NCBI RefSeq assembly: GCF_021462225.1
Contig: NC_061815.1
Location: forward strand, 50,734,373 to 50,798,372
DNA length: 64,000 bases
Direction of reading: 5' to 3'
Source: Girardinichthys multiradiatus
Taxonomy: Eukaryota; Chordata; Actinopteri; Cyprinodontiformes; Goodeidae
The stretch's first letter is position 1. Each line of letters starts with the position of its first letter. Both the position numbers and the translations under genes were made by a program. Below the pieces are notes generated by a model. It was not told the origin of the DNA. It saw only the letters and a program-made list of their open reading frames with translations, and did no database searches. Positions 29,001 to 50,515 of this stretch are shown here, one piece after another.

Positions 29001-31027
29001 CTGAGTCCGCTGCCCCCGCGACCCGGTCCCGGGGGCAGCGGGGGAAGACTACGAGTACGAGGCGGCCGCGGTTTGTGATATTTGTGGAAAAACTGAGTTG
29101 TGGCAACACAACAAACCTTGTGAAACACTTCAGGTTAAACCACAACAAAAATACGAGGTATTTGTGATGAGGCGGACAGAAGAAGAGAGCTCAGTGTCAG
29201 ATGCTGCTGCTAGCATTTATCTAGAACTTTTAAAGCCCTGCGTCCGTAGCCGGTCCCAGAGGCCATGTGAGCAACTGGACTCTGGAACTGTCTCCCGTTC
29301 AGTTTGAGGTCTGCAGACTCTGTTGAGATTTTTAAAAAGGAACTAAATTTAAAATAACTTTGAACTACATAAATAAAGTTTTACTTACTTACTGGTTGGT
29401 GGAGATTTACCCCAGTAAAGATGACCAGTAACAGTCCTCCTAAGTTAAAGTCTCAAAATCTTTGTACTGATTTAAAGTTTTAAGCCAGATGTGGTTACAT
29501 GAACCAGGAAGGCCAGTGGGCCTCAAAGACTTTTCCAGAGTGGATCATGTGATCACGGACATCAGATGACCTGGGCAAGGTGTGGCATTAAAATAGGTGG
29601 AGTGACGCCACTGCCCCCAAACCTTTTTCTTTTTTTTCTCATTGTTTGACTTTTAATCAGACTGAACATTTTTCAGTTTTAGGTCAGATAACATTAATAA
29701 ACTTATTTCTATTTGCTAAATGCCAGAATAACAAGAGTTTTAGAGATTTTTTCTGGCTTGTTTTATTATTAATTTCATTTTAATTACTCAAAGGTTCACA
29801 TAAACCAAGATCACTATGTCTTTGAACACTTTGGGAAAGACCCAATGATGATGGCATAGCTCTGTAGGTTTCTGATTGGTTAATTCAGAACATTTAATTC
29901 TGGTAGACTTGTCTGTGGATGTAATTAAAGCAACATGTCAAACACTCTGCTTTCTTCTGACATTTTGAAGAAAAACAAATCATAAAAACTCAGTTAAGAG
30001 GATTATGGGTCCAACTTCCAGATACCTGAAGGTTTAACTTTCATTTATTCAAACTAATCTATGCAAGCATAAACAGCATGGGGATGTTCACGTATGTTTC
30101 AGCAAGGTTCTGTGTTCTAGAGATGAACGGGTTCTGGTATGAAACGTATAAATCAACCCAAGAACGAAGGTTAAAGATCCTGGTAAGAAAGTCATTATCC
30201 ACAATGAAACAGGTCCAGTATCAACATGGGCTGAAAGGCATGTTGGTACTGGAGAGGGAGAGGAAAAACTGTTACTCCAAATTCCCAAAGCAGCATAAAA
30301 CACCAGGTCAGAGTTTGCAAATGGACTCATTAAAAAGACCATTTTTGGATACATGTCCTGTGGTCTGATGAAACTGAAATTGAAGATACATGTGGAGGAA
30401 AAAGTGGTGAAACTTACAGGCCTGACCTAGTTACACCAGTTCTGTAAGGAAGAATGGGCCAAAACTCCTGCAAACTATTGTGAGAAGTGTGTGGAAGGAA
30501 ACCCAGAATGTTTTACCTAAATCAGTTAGTTTAAAAGATGATTCTAACAAATACTGAGGAAATATTTTTTATTCTGACATTTAACAAATATAAACCATTT
30601 TTGTAACCTTTGGTCTGACTGAATGTCAGACAGAGGGTGTCCTTTTTCACAGTGTATGTAAACTTCTGGTTTGTTCTGTAATGCAGTTGCAGTGGCAGGA
30701 TGGATGAAGCCTGCAGAAAGCTACATGATAATGGAAACATCTGTTTCACATTTCTTCCTGTAATTTAATAAATCATTTTAAACTCTCCTATATGTTTTTG
30801 TTTCTTACCCTCTTGTAGAGTCTGGATTTGTCCACAGCATCTAGAAAACATAATTGATGCCTTTATTCCCACATTATACTCACTTTATTTGTCAAATACA
30901 GTTGCATCATTAAAGTAACTTAATTTTAGCCAATAAACATTTTTTTCAGACATATTTTCCTGCTCATAATTTTACCTGTGCAGAAGAAAAGTGTCAGAAA
31001 GATGAGCACATGAGTCCTCAGAAACAT
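23036..31027 (-). CDS. spink2: Kazal-type serine protease inhibitor, SPINK2-like (4 exons, complete)
   Basis: A small secreted protease inhibitor of 80 residues. Exons in gene order are 31027-30976 (signal peptide [17 protein letters not shown]), 30840-30809 (32 bp, [11 protein letters not shown]), 23949-23837 ([12 protein letters not shown], then [19 protein letters not shown]) and 23081-23036 ([14 protein letters not shown] stop). Junction phases agree (1, 0, 2) and all introns are GT-AG. The six cysteines follow the Kazal pattern C-x8-C-x7-C-x10-C-x2-C-x17-C. The reactive-site P1 residue is Leu (CPL), which suggests chymotrypsin- or elastase-like targets rather than trypsin. The gene is head to head with polr2b, which matches the mammalian SPINK2-POLR2B neighbourhood. 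Intron 2 (about 6.9 kb) is filled with mobile elements. Orthology to SPINK2 is inferred from synteny and is not proven. Confidence 0.87.
24446..24600 (+). mobile_element. tRNA-derived SINE
   Basis: The sequence gcgtggtgtagcggtagatc resembles a pol III A box. The phrase cctgggtttgggtcccgacc, about 50 bp later, resembles a B box (GGTTCGANTCC). The element ends in an A-rich tail with aaaaaatttaaaaaataaag. It lies in intron 2 of the spink gene, on the opposite strand. Confidence 0.7.
24815..24990 (+). mobile_element. L2/CR1-like LINE reverse-transcriptase fragment
   Basis: The translation reads [20 protein letters not shown] with an intact YADD motif, preceded by a frame-shifted GSVLDP block. 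It is truncated at about 24990, where tcccccttttccactagccc begins, possibly a non-autonomous DNA element to about 25110. Confidence 0.8.
25110..26075. other. Unassigned purine-rich sequence
   Basis: The plus strand from about 25380 to 25980 is strongly A/G-rich (gaaccagcgaggaactaaga type phrases) with no coding frame of note. It may be an interior part of a non-autonomous repeat. It lies in spink intron 2. Confidence 0.4.
26079..26332 (-). mobile_element. Inverted 5' part of an RTE-like LINE
   Basis: The minus strand reads [48 protein letters not shown] and [15 protein letters not shown], which is the start of the RTE-like endonuclease. The rest of the same element follows on the plus strand from about 26333. 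The arrangement, with the 5' part inverted against the 3' part and a shared gggagagg phrase at both breakpoints, is typical of twin priming during insertion. Confidence 0.92.
26333..29055 (+). mobile_element. RTE-like LINE body (endonuclease + reverse transcriptase), defective
   Basis: The element continues with [50 protein letters not shown] and [10 protein letters not shown] (endonuclease catalytic blocks). The reverse transcriptase follows: [50 protein letters not shown] and [10 protein letters not shown]. The C-terminal tail has [10 protein letters not shown] and [16 protein letters not shown]. Defects seen are a frame change at about 27025 (a short deletion after QIPGD), a TAG at 28734-28736 in place of a Ser codon, and FVDD in the catalytic box instead of the FADD of the sister copy at 32520. 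It lies in spink intron 2. Confidence 0.95.
29060..29230 (+). mobile_element. hAT-type BED zinc-finger fragment
   Basis: Across two frames the translation gives CDICGKTEL and [17 protein letters not shown], the C-x2-C...H-x4-H layout of a BED finger as found at the N-terminus of hAT transposases. It follows the RTE-like element directly. Frameshifts are present, and the rest of the transposase is absent. Confidence 0.65.
29255..29390 (+). mobile_element. L2-like LINE 3'-end remnant
   Basis: The strand reads [20 protein letters not shown] with frame slips. Short L2 3' ends commonly carry this LPxxIRxxxSxxxFKKxLK phrase. It is followed by an A-rich end with repeated tactta. Confidence 0.55.
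29395..30690 (+). mobile_element. Decayed Tc1-like element (salmonid-Tc1 type)
   Basis: Scattered blocks match the classic fish Tc1 layout: gagatgaacgggttctggta at 30120, agcataaaacaccaggtcag at 30290, the phrase gtcctgtggtctgatgaaac (SDE of the first catalytic Asp) at 30354, cctagttacaccagttctgt at 30426, and a gtatgtaaacttctgg end at about 30655-30670. There is no open frame. It lies in spink intron 2. Confidence 0.75.
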
Positions 31028-31655
31028 CTTGGATGAAACTCTATCCTGAAATAACCTAATATGTTGTCTGATTGGCTGCTGGTTTATCTGTGAGCAGGTC
31101 TGGCTGTTTCTGCCTTTTACCAGCACGGTGTTGCGTGAAACAATGTGAGCTTCTGTTGTTGTGACGGCTGCTGCGGCCTTTTGTTCAGGACTTAATCTGT
31201 GGATCAACATTCTGTCTGAGGTGAAATGTCGCTGACAGAGTGAAAAATGACAGAAGATTGACAAGGAATGACAGAAAAACAAGTCTGTCTGAAACTAGGA
31301 CGGGAACCTAGCAGAAAGATTTGAAAACATGAATGATTTTTTTCTTCTTGTTTAGGTTTTCAACAGCAAAATACAGCAAAAGCAATCTTTGTTTAATCTG
31401 TTTCCCACCATTCTACCAAAATTATATATTTTTGGGAAATTATCTAGGCTAAACTGGAGGAATGTGGTAAGACCAGTCTTTATTGACATAACAATACTTT
31501 TTAAAATTCAACTTTTCTAAATCAAAATTTTTGCCCAGCTGTAAAATGAAAATATACAAATCTGAACAATAGAAAGTGGTGTGTTTGCATAGCATTGGTT
31601 CTGAAAAGGTGTGGCGTATCTCAGGGTTGGATAATTGGTCTTCTGCTTTTCAGTA
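31028..31655. other. Intergenic: spink2-like 5' flank
   Basis: This is the upstream region of the spink gene, with no TATA box or other motif I would commit to. It ends at the 5' end of an RTE-like element. Confidence 0.4.
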
Positions 31656-31659
31656 TTTT

Positions 31660-33035
31660 CAGTATTAACTCCCGATCCCCGGATGCTTAGGCTGGCTCTA
31701 GGGATGTGGAATGTCACCTCGCTGGGGGGGAAGGAGCCTGAGCTTGTGCGGGAGGTCGAGAAATATCGACTAGAAATAGTCGGGCTCGCCTCCACGCTCA
31801 GCGTGGGCTCTGGAACCCATCTCCTTGAGAGGGGCTGGACTCTCTTCTACTCTGGAGTGGCCCACGGGGAGAGGCGGCGGGCCGGGGTGGGTTTGGTTGT
31901 TGCCCCCAACCTCAGCCGTCTCGTGTTGGGGTTTAACCCAGTGGATGAGAGGGTTGCATCCCTGCGCCTTCGGGTTGGGGAGAGGTCCCTGACTGTCGTT
32001 TCGGCCTACGGGCGGAGCGGTAGTGCAGAGTACCCAGCCTATGCCAGGTAAGGCCTACGCCTACGCCAGGGTATTGGAGAAGAGAGTCCGGCCGATAGTC
32101 GAATCTCGGCTTCAGGAGGAGCAGTGTGGTTTTCATCCCGGCCGTGGAACACTGGACCAGCTCTATACCCTCTACAGGGTTCTTGAGGGTTCATGGGAGT
32201 TTGCCCAACCGGTCCACATGTGTTTTGTGGACCTGGAGAAGACATTCGACTGTGTCCCTCGTGATGCCCTGTGGGGGATCCTCAAGGAGTATGGAATCGA
32301 GGGCCCTTTACTAGGGGCCATTCGGTCCCTGTACGAGCAGAGCAGGAGTTTGGTCCGCATTGCCGGCACTAAGTCGGACCTGTTCCCGGTGCATGTTGGA
32401 CTCCGGCAGGGCTGCCCTTTGTCACCGGTCCTGTTCATAACTTTTATGGACAGGATTTCTAGACGCAGCCAAGGGCCGGAGGGGGTCTGGTTTGGGGACC
32501 AGTGGATTTCGTTTCTTCTTTTTGCAGATGACGTGGTCCTGCTGGTCCCCTCTAGCCAAGACCTACAGCATGCGCTGTGGCGGTTCCCAGCCGAGTGTGA
32601 AGCGGCTGGGATGAAGATCAGCTCCTCCAAGTCCGAGGCCATGGTACTCAACTGGAAAAGGGTGGCTTGTCCTCTTCAGGTTGGAGGGGAGTTCCTGCCT
32701 CAAGTGGAGGAGTTCAAGTATCTCGGGGTCTTGTTCACGAGTGAGGGAAGAATGGAGCAGGAGATCGACAGACGGATTGGTGCGGCTGCTGCAGTAATGG
32801 GGGCGCTGTGCCGGTCCGTTGTGGTGAAGAGAGAGCTGAGCCGAAAAGCAAAGCTCTCAATTTACCGGTCGGTCTACGTTCCTACCCTCACCTATGGCCA
32901 TGAACTTTGGGTCATGACCGAAAGAACGAGATCCCGGATACAAGCGGCTGAAATGAGCTTCCTCCGTAGGGTGGCCGGGCACTCCCTTAGAGATAGGGTG
33001 AGGAGCTCGGCCATCCAGGAGGGGCTTGGATCTAA
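31660..33035 (+). mobile_element. RTE-like LINE with internal deletion
   Basis: Endonuclease start ([20 protein letters not shown] to [18 protein letters not shown], about 31665-32040) is fused directly to reverse transcriptase (GKAYAYARVLEKRVRPIVES onward, about 32049). This removes the rest of the endonuclease, the linker and the RT start, about 1.4 kb relative to the copy at 26-29 kb. The RT keeps [20 protein letters not shown] and LLFADDVVLL. It ends abruptly after RVRSSAIQEG, so the 3' end is missing. It lies between the spink and polr2b promoters. Confidence 0.93.
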
Positions 33036-33509
33036 ATTGTTTATATAGAACATTTACCAAATGTTAAAACTGGTACTTTCTGCTGATATTCCATTGTTTC
33101 CCTCCTCTGATCATGATTTGTAGCATTTATTGGATGCGATTACCAGTGACATAAAAAAGTTGAAAATTTTAGTTGATGAAACAAACATTAATCATTAATT
33201 CTTAATAAAATTGAAATGATTATTATTATTATAGTAAATAAAATATTAGGTACACAGAAAAATAATCAAATTATTGGGGTTGATACTAAAAGGTTTAATT
33301 ATCACAACTCTTCACGCATTGCGCCATCTGATCAGCAGATGGCGCCACCGACGGTTACAGGCTCCACTAAGAAGGTGGCGGAAAGTCGTCTGTTTGGACA
33401 ACAGCAGCAGGAGAAGAAGAAGAGGCCAGCCGACGTGCCGGGTTAAGACTGTTCCAGGTTCCGTTCTTGATTTACAGTTTGGGGGCTTAAACTGAGCTGG
33501 AGCTGAAAC

Positions 33510-45049
<11,540 letters not shown>

Positions 45050-45159
45050 AATGGTTTAGCCAATCAGCTGCCTGCCTGCACACCAGGAAGTGGCATCACC
45101 ATGAAGAGGAGAAAGTAGATTTTTGTTTCACTCTGTATTTTGTTTGTTTTGTGATCGTA

Positions 45160-45165
45160 AATAAA
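45160..45165 (+). promoter_or_regulatory. Candidate polr2b poly(A) signal
   Basis: AATAAA lies 111 bp after the polr2b stop codon and is followed by a T-rich stretch (gttttttttct), as expected of a cleavage site. Confidence 0.75.
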
Positions 45166-45189
45166 TGTTTTTTTTCTAATATGTATGGT

Positions 45190-45520
45190 TCAGTTCTGAT
45201 TGTTTCAAACGAGCTGCACAATATGTCAAATCGTCATGGCAACATCAGTGTGTGCAAAATCGCACTCGCAAAGTACTGCTTGACTACAATACTATCTAGG
45301 TTATTACATTTCACGTGTGTGTGTATCAGAAATGGCCTCGCCATGTCGTTAATTACTGAGACGCTCACAGATCAGTCTCTTCATCTGAAGTTTGAAGCTG
45401 AAATTCTCTTCATCAAGGAGCCTAAATTTTGTAAACTGATTACATTGCATCTAGTTACCAAAATACTGTTTAAACTTTTTTTTTGACATTAATAATAATT
45501 AACAATTTTATATAGTTATT
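45190..45520. other. Unassigned intergenic sequence
   Basis: Between the polr2b poly(A) signal and the SINE/LINE tail. No gene or repeat was recognised. Confidence 0.4.
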
Positions 45521-45524
45521 ATAG

Positions 45525-45646
45525 CTGCGATGACCTGGTGATCTGTCCAGGGTGACCCCGCCTCTCGCCTGTAGACTGCTGGAGATAGGCAGCAGCTTCC
45601 CCGCGACCCACTATGGAAGAAGCGGTACCGAAGATGAATGAATTAA
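45525..45646 (+). mobile_element. SINE/LINE 3' tail fragment
   Basis: The phrase gatctgtccagggtgacccc, then cgcctctcgcctgtagactg and ggaagaagcgg, ends in an atgaatgaatt microsatellite-like tail. The same tail occurs at about 50420-50510. The Tc1 copy B is inserted in the terminal attaa repeats. Confidence 0.75.
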
Positions 45647-45648
45647 TA

Positions 45649-47205
45649 CAGGTCCTTCTCAAAATATTAGCATATTGTGATAAAGTTCATTATTTTCCAT
45701 AATGTCATGATGAAAATTTAACATTCATATATTTTAGATTCATTGCACACTAACTGAAATATTTCAGGTCTTTTATTGTCTTAATACGGATGATTTTGGC
45801 ATACAGCTCATGAAAACCCAAAATTCCTATCTCACAAAATTAGCATATTTCTTCCGACCAATAAAAGAAAAGTGTTTTTAATACAAAAAACGTCAACCTT
45901 CAAATAATCATGTACAGTTATGCACTCAATACTTGGTCGGGAATCCTTTGGCAGAAATGACTGCTTCAATGCGGCGTGGCATGGAGGCAATCAGCCTGTG
46001 GCACTGCTGAGGTCTTATGGAGGCCCAGGATGCTTCGATAGCGGCCTTTAGCTCATCCAGAGTGTTGGGTCTTGAGTCTCTCAACGTTCTCTTCACAATA
46101 TCCCACAGATTCTCTATGGGGTTCAGGTCAGGAGAGTTGGCAGGCCAATTGAGCACAGTGATACCTTGGTCAGTAAACCATTTACCAGTGGTTTTGGCAC
46201 TGTGAGCAGGTGCCAAGTCGTGCTGAAAAATGAAATCTTCATCTCCATAAAGCTTTTCAGCAGATGGAAGCATGAAGTGCTCCAAAATCTCCTGCTAGCT
46301 AGCTGCATTGACCCTGCCCTTGATAAAACACAGTGGACCAACACCAGCAGCTGACACGGCACCCCAGACCATCACTGACTGTGGGTACTTGACACTGGAC
46401 TTCTGGCATTTTGGCATTTCCTTCTCCCCAGTCTTCCTCCAGACTCTGGCACCTTGATTTCCGAATGACATGCAGAATTTGCTTTCATCCGAAAAAAGTA
46501 CTTTGGACCACTGAGCAACAGTCCAGTGCTGCTTCTCTGTAGCCCAGGTCAGGCGCTTCTGCTGCTGTTTCTGGTTCAAAAGTGGCTTGACCTGGGGAAT
46601 GCGGCACCTGTACCCCATTTCCTGCACACGCCTGTGCACGGTGGCTCTGGATGTTTCTACTCCAGACTCAGTCCACTGCTTCCGCAGGTCCCCCAAGGTC
46701 TGGAATCGGCCCTTCTCCACAATCTTCCTCAGGGTCCGGTCACCTCTTCTCGTTGTGCAGCGTTTTCTGCCACACTTTTTCCTTCCCACAGACTTCCCAC
46801 TGAGGTGCCTTGATACAGCACTCTGGGAACAGCTTATTTGTTCAGAAATTTCTTTCTGTGTCTTACCCTCTTGCTTGAGGGTGTCAATAGTGGCCTTCTG
46901 GACAGCAGTCAGGTCGGCAGTCTTACCCATGATTGGGGTTTTGAGTGATGAACCAGGCTGGGAGTTTTAAAGGCCTCAGGAATCTTTTGCAGGTGTTTAG
47001 AGTTAACTCGTTGATTCAGATGATTAGGTTCATAGCTCGTTTGGAGACCCTTTTAATGATATGCTAATTTTGTGAGATAGGAATTTTGGGTTTTCATGAG
47101 CTGTATGCCACAATCATCCGTATTAAGACAATAAAAGACCTGAAATATTTCAGTTAGTGTGCAATGAATCTAAAATATATGAATGTTAAATTTTCATCAT
47201 GACAT
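45649..47205 (-). mobile_element. Long-TIR Tc1-like transposon, copy B (one end deleted)
   Basis: Nearly identical to copy A at 20312-21921 but inverted. The plus-left terminus caggtccttctcaaaatatt is present after TA (45647-45648). The other terminus stops at ...ttttcatcatgacat (47205), about 50 bp short of the full repeat, and joins an RTE-like element with a short shared tcagccgcc phrase. The loss of one terminus makes it unable to move on its own. Confidence 0.96.
45926..46930 (-). pseudogene. Tc1-like transposase, copy B, one nonsense codon
   Basis: It reads from ATG 46930 in minus orientation (MGKTADLTAVQKATIDTLKQ) to the terminal FPTKY stop at 45926. One TAG after GRVNAAS (about 46292-46294) replaces a TAT (Tyr) of copy A. 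The DDE motifs LFSDESKF, FQHDLAPAHSAK and SPDLNPIENLW are intact. Codon 31 is Gln here, the position that is a stop in copy A, so the two copies have independent lesions. Confidence 0.95.
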
Positions 47206-48720
47206 CAGCCGCCTCAGGAGTCCCACAAGCCAACCACAGCCGATAGGACTCCTTCAGCTTGACAGCGTCCCTTACTGCCGGTGTCCACCACCGGGTTCGG
47301 GGATTGCCGCCGCGACAGGCACCACAGACCTTACGGCCGCAGCTATGGGCAGCAGCATCGACAATAGATGTGGAGAACATGGTTCACTTGGACTCTATGT
47401 CTCCAACATCCCCCGGAATCTGGTCAAAGCTCTCCCGGAGGTGAGAGTTGAATACATCCCTGGCCGAGGGCTCCGCCAGACATTCCCAGCAGACCCTCAC
47501 TATGCGCTTGGGCCTGCCAAGTCTGTCCGGCTTTCTCCTCCTCCAGCGGATCCAACTCACCACCAGGTGATGATCAGTGGACAGCTCAGCCCCTCTCTTC
47601 ACCCGAGTGTCCAAAACATGCGGCCAAAGGTCTGATGATACAACAACAAAGTCGATCATCGACCTCCTGCCTAGGGTGTTCTGGTGCCAAGTGCAATGAT
47701 GGACACCCTTATGTTTGAACATGGTGTTCATTATGGACAATCAGTGACTAGCACAGAAGTCCAATAACAAAACACCACTCGGATTCAGATTGGGGAGGCG
47801 ATTCCTCCCGATCACGCCTCTCCAGGTGTCAGTGTCGTTTCCCACGTGGGCGTTGAAGTCTCCCAGCAGAATAATGGAGTCCCCGGGAGGGGCACTATCC
47901 AGCACCCCCGACAGGGACGCCGAGAAGGCTGGGTACTCCGCACTACCACTCGGCCCGTAGGCTGAAATGATAATCAGAGAGTTGTCCCCAACCCGAAGGC
48001 GCAAGGATGCGACCCTCTCATCCACTGGGGTAAACCCCAACACGAGACGGCTGAGCTGGGGGGCAACAAGCAAACCCACCCCAGCCCGCCGCCTCTCCCC
48101 GTGGGCCACTCCAGAGTAGAAGAGAGTCCAACCCCTCTCAAGGAGATGGGTTCCAGAGCCCATGCTGTGCGTGGAGGCGAGCCCAACTATTTCTAGTCGA
48201 TATCTCTCGACCTCCCACACAAGCTCAGGCTCCTTCCCCCCCAGCGAGGTGACATTCCACGTCCCTAGAGCCAGCCTAAGCATCTGGGGATCGGGCCGTT
48301 GAGGTCTCCACCTTCGTCCGCTGCCCAATCCTCTTTGCACTGGTCCCTCACGGTTCCCCCTGCAGGTGGTGGGCCCACTGGGGGATGGTCTCACGTCTCC
48401 CGTTCGGGCTTGGCCCGGCTGGGTCCCGCGAGGAGCAACCCGGCCACCAGGCGCTCTCCAGCGAGTCCCGACCCCAGACCTGGCTCCAAGGTGGGACCCA
48501 GCTCCGCCGTACCGGGCGACGTCACGTGCCTCGATTTTGTAGTCGTCATAAGGGGTTCTTGAACCGCTCTTTGTCTGACCCGTCACCTAGAGCCTGTTTG
48601 CCATGGGAGACCCTACCAGGGGCATTTAAGCCCCAGACAACATAGCCTCTAGGATCATTTGAGCACTCAAAGCCCTCCACCACGTTAAGGTGGCGGTTCA
48701 AGGAGGGGACCAAACACAAC
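47206..48720 (-). mobile_element. RTE-like LINE, 5' complete, 3' truncated
   Basis: On the minus strand the 5' leader (cttgaaccgccaccttaacg, about 48705 downward) is followed by a long endonuclease frame from 48586: [40 protein letters not shown] and [16 protein letters not shown]. The frame continues after a stop near 47741 (FCASH then stop instead of a sense codon) as [40 protein letters not shown] and [14 protein letters not shown]. It ends at 47206 within [14 protein letters not shown], so the whole reverse transcriptase is missing. A frame change also occurs near 47385 (GDVGDIESK). Confidence 0.94.
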
Positions 48721-48778
48721 CAAAGCAATATTATTCAGGAACATTTTATTTGCTGGAATCTATTAATTACATTGAAAT

Positions 48779-49432
48779 CCACCATGCAGATGTTAGGCTG
48801 TGCTGCCCCCTAGTGGCCTCCACCATGCAGATGTTAGGCTGTGCTGCCCCCTAGTGGCCTCCACCATGCAGATGTTAGGCTGTGCTGCCCCCTAGTGGCC
48901 TCCACCATGCAGATGTTAGGCTGTGCTGCCCCCTAGTGGCCTCCACCATGCAGATGTTAGGCTGTGCTGCCCCCTAGTGGCCTCCACCATGCAGATGTTA
49001 GGCTGTGCTGCCCCCTAGTGGCCTCCACCATGCAGACGTTAGGCTCTGCTGCCCCCTAGTGGCCTCCACCATGCAGATGTTAGGCTGTGCTGCCCCCTAG
49101 TGGCCTCCACCATGCAGAGGTTAGGCTGTGCTGCCCCCTAGTGGCCTCCACCATGCAGATGTTAGGCTGTGCTGCTCCCTAGTGGCCTCCACCATGCAGA
49201 TGTTAGGCTGTGCTGCCCCCTAGTGGCCTCCACCATGCAGACGTTAGGCTCTGCTGGCCCCTAGTGGCCTCCACTATGCAGATGTTAGGCTGTGCTGCCC
49301 CCTAGTGGCCTCCACCATGCAGATGTTAGGCTGTGCTGCCCCCTAGTGGCCTCCACCATGCAGATGTTAGGCTGTGCTGCCCCCTAGTGGCCTCCACCAT
49401 GCAGACGTTAGGCTCTGCTGCCCCCTGGTTGC
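48779..49432. repeat. 41-bp minisatellite, 16 units, each with a CTCF-like motif
   Basis: The period is 41 bp. Each unit contains ccaccatgcagatgttaggc and ctgccccctagtggc. The latter, read on the minus strand, is GCCACTAGGGGGCAG, which matches the vertebrate CTCF core (CCASYAGRKGGC). By eye, 13 of 16 units are perfect in this motif, and units 10, 12 and 16 carry changes. The first clear motif is at 48803-48817. The array lies between polr2b and igfbp7, which are transcribed toward each other. CTCF occupancy is an inference from the motif. Confidence 0.97.
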
Positions 49433-50175
49433 TTCGTTATCTCTGTCTTAATGACATCAGCAGCAGCAGCAGCACACGGTCAGGGCAAACATAGTTTTAC
49501 TAATAAAACAGGGATTTGTTTTAAACCTAGTTGTCTCTGGGAGTGAGCTGACCTGTGATGGTCAGTAGGTTCTGATTCTGTTTGGAATGTCAGGGTCTGA
49601 AGGTTCAGATGTTAGGACTTGTTTGCTGTAGATCCCCCAACTTTAGACCATCTGTTCTGAGGTGTGTTTGACTTCTGCTCGGTGTAGATGTTCAGGTTAA
49701 TCAAGGCTTTGCTGCAGAGATGGATTTGATCCCTGGTGATGGTGAACAGCTTGTAAAAGGAGAGACCTGATGGAGGCTAGTGATGTCAGTCCTTTCATCC
49801 CAGTGATTTACCTTCCAAACAGCAGAAGGGACCGTTTCAGTTGGACATGGACCAACTAAGGTGTGAAAAGAAACACCATTAAAGGCTGGTGAAAGAAGTG
49901 TCAAGGAGTTCTCTGGGTAATGTGAGTCACATCCAGGTTCCTCCTTCAACCTCAATGAACAGAGGCTGCAGGAGACCCAGAACACATCGCTGCAGACTGA
50001 CTGACAGCTCAGGTGGCCCGCTCACTGCAGCTCTGACAGCTGGTACCAGAGAGGTACCATCAGAAGATCAGAGATCCACCAAAAAAACACTGAGTTTATT
50101 TCTAAGTGTGATCTGCAGAATATGAAGCTAAGCTCAGCTTTTTATTCACTGCTAAATTAATAATAATGATAATTA
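49433..50175. other. Intergenic sequence downstream of igfbp7
   Basis: Contains a short CAG microsatellite (about 49457-49472). No gene was recognised. Confidence 0.4.
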
Positions 50176-50179
50176 TTGA

Positions 50180-50515
50180 CATTGTTAGTGTCAATCCCAT
50201 GCAGCAAGAAGGTCCCGGGTTCGACTCCCAGCCGCTGGTCTTTCTGCATGGAGTTTGCATGTTCTCCCCGTGTATGGCTAAGTTCTCTCTGGATACTCCG
50301 GTTTCCTCCCACAGTCCAAAAACATGACTGGTCAATTGGTCTCTCTAAATTGGCCTGGGTTTGAATGAGTGTGTGCTTGGTTGTTTGTCCTGCATGCCTC
50401 TGTGTTGCCCTGCGATCGACTGGCGACCTGTCCAGGGTGACCCCGCCTCTCGCCCGTAGACTGCTAGGCATCAGCTCCCCAGTGACCCAATATGGAGGAA
50501 GCGGTTATTATTATT
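50180..50515 (+). mobile_element. tRNA-like SINE with LINE-type tail
   Basis: A B-box-like ggttcgactcccagccg at about 50218 is followed by ctttctgcatggagtttgca, tgttctccccgtgtatggct, cctcccacagtccaaaaaca and the tail cgacctgtccagggtgaccc to ggaagcgg. It ends in short tta repeats (ttattattattt). This is a widespread fish SINE/LINE-tail layout, recalled from general knowledge. The same tail occurs at 45525-45646. Confidence 0.8.

Noticed and set aside
47183..47635. 150-residue plus-strand open frame
   Set aside because: It is the antisense shadow of the RTE-like endonuclease on the minus strand.
48779..49432. CRISPR-like array
   Set aside because: Units are directly adjacent with no unique spacers, and the genome is vertebrate. 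It is a minisatellite.
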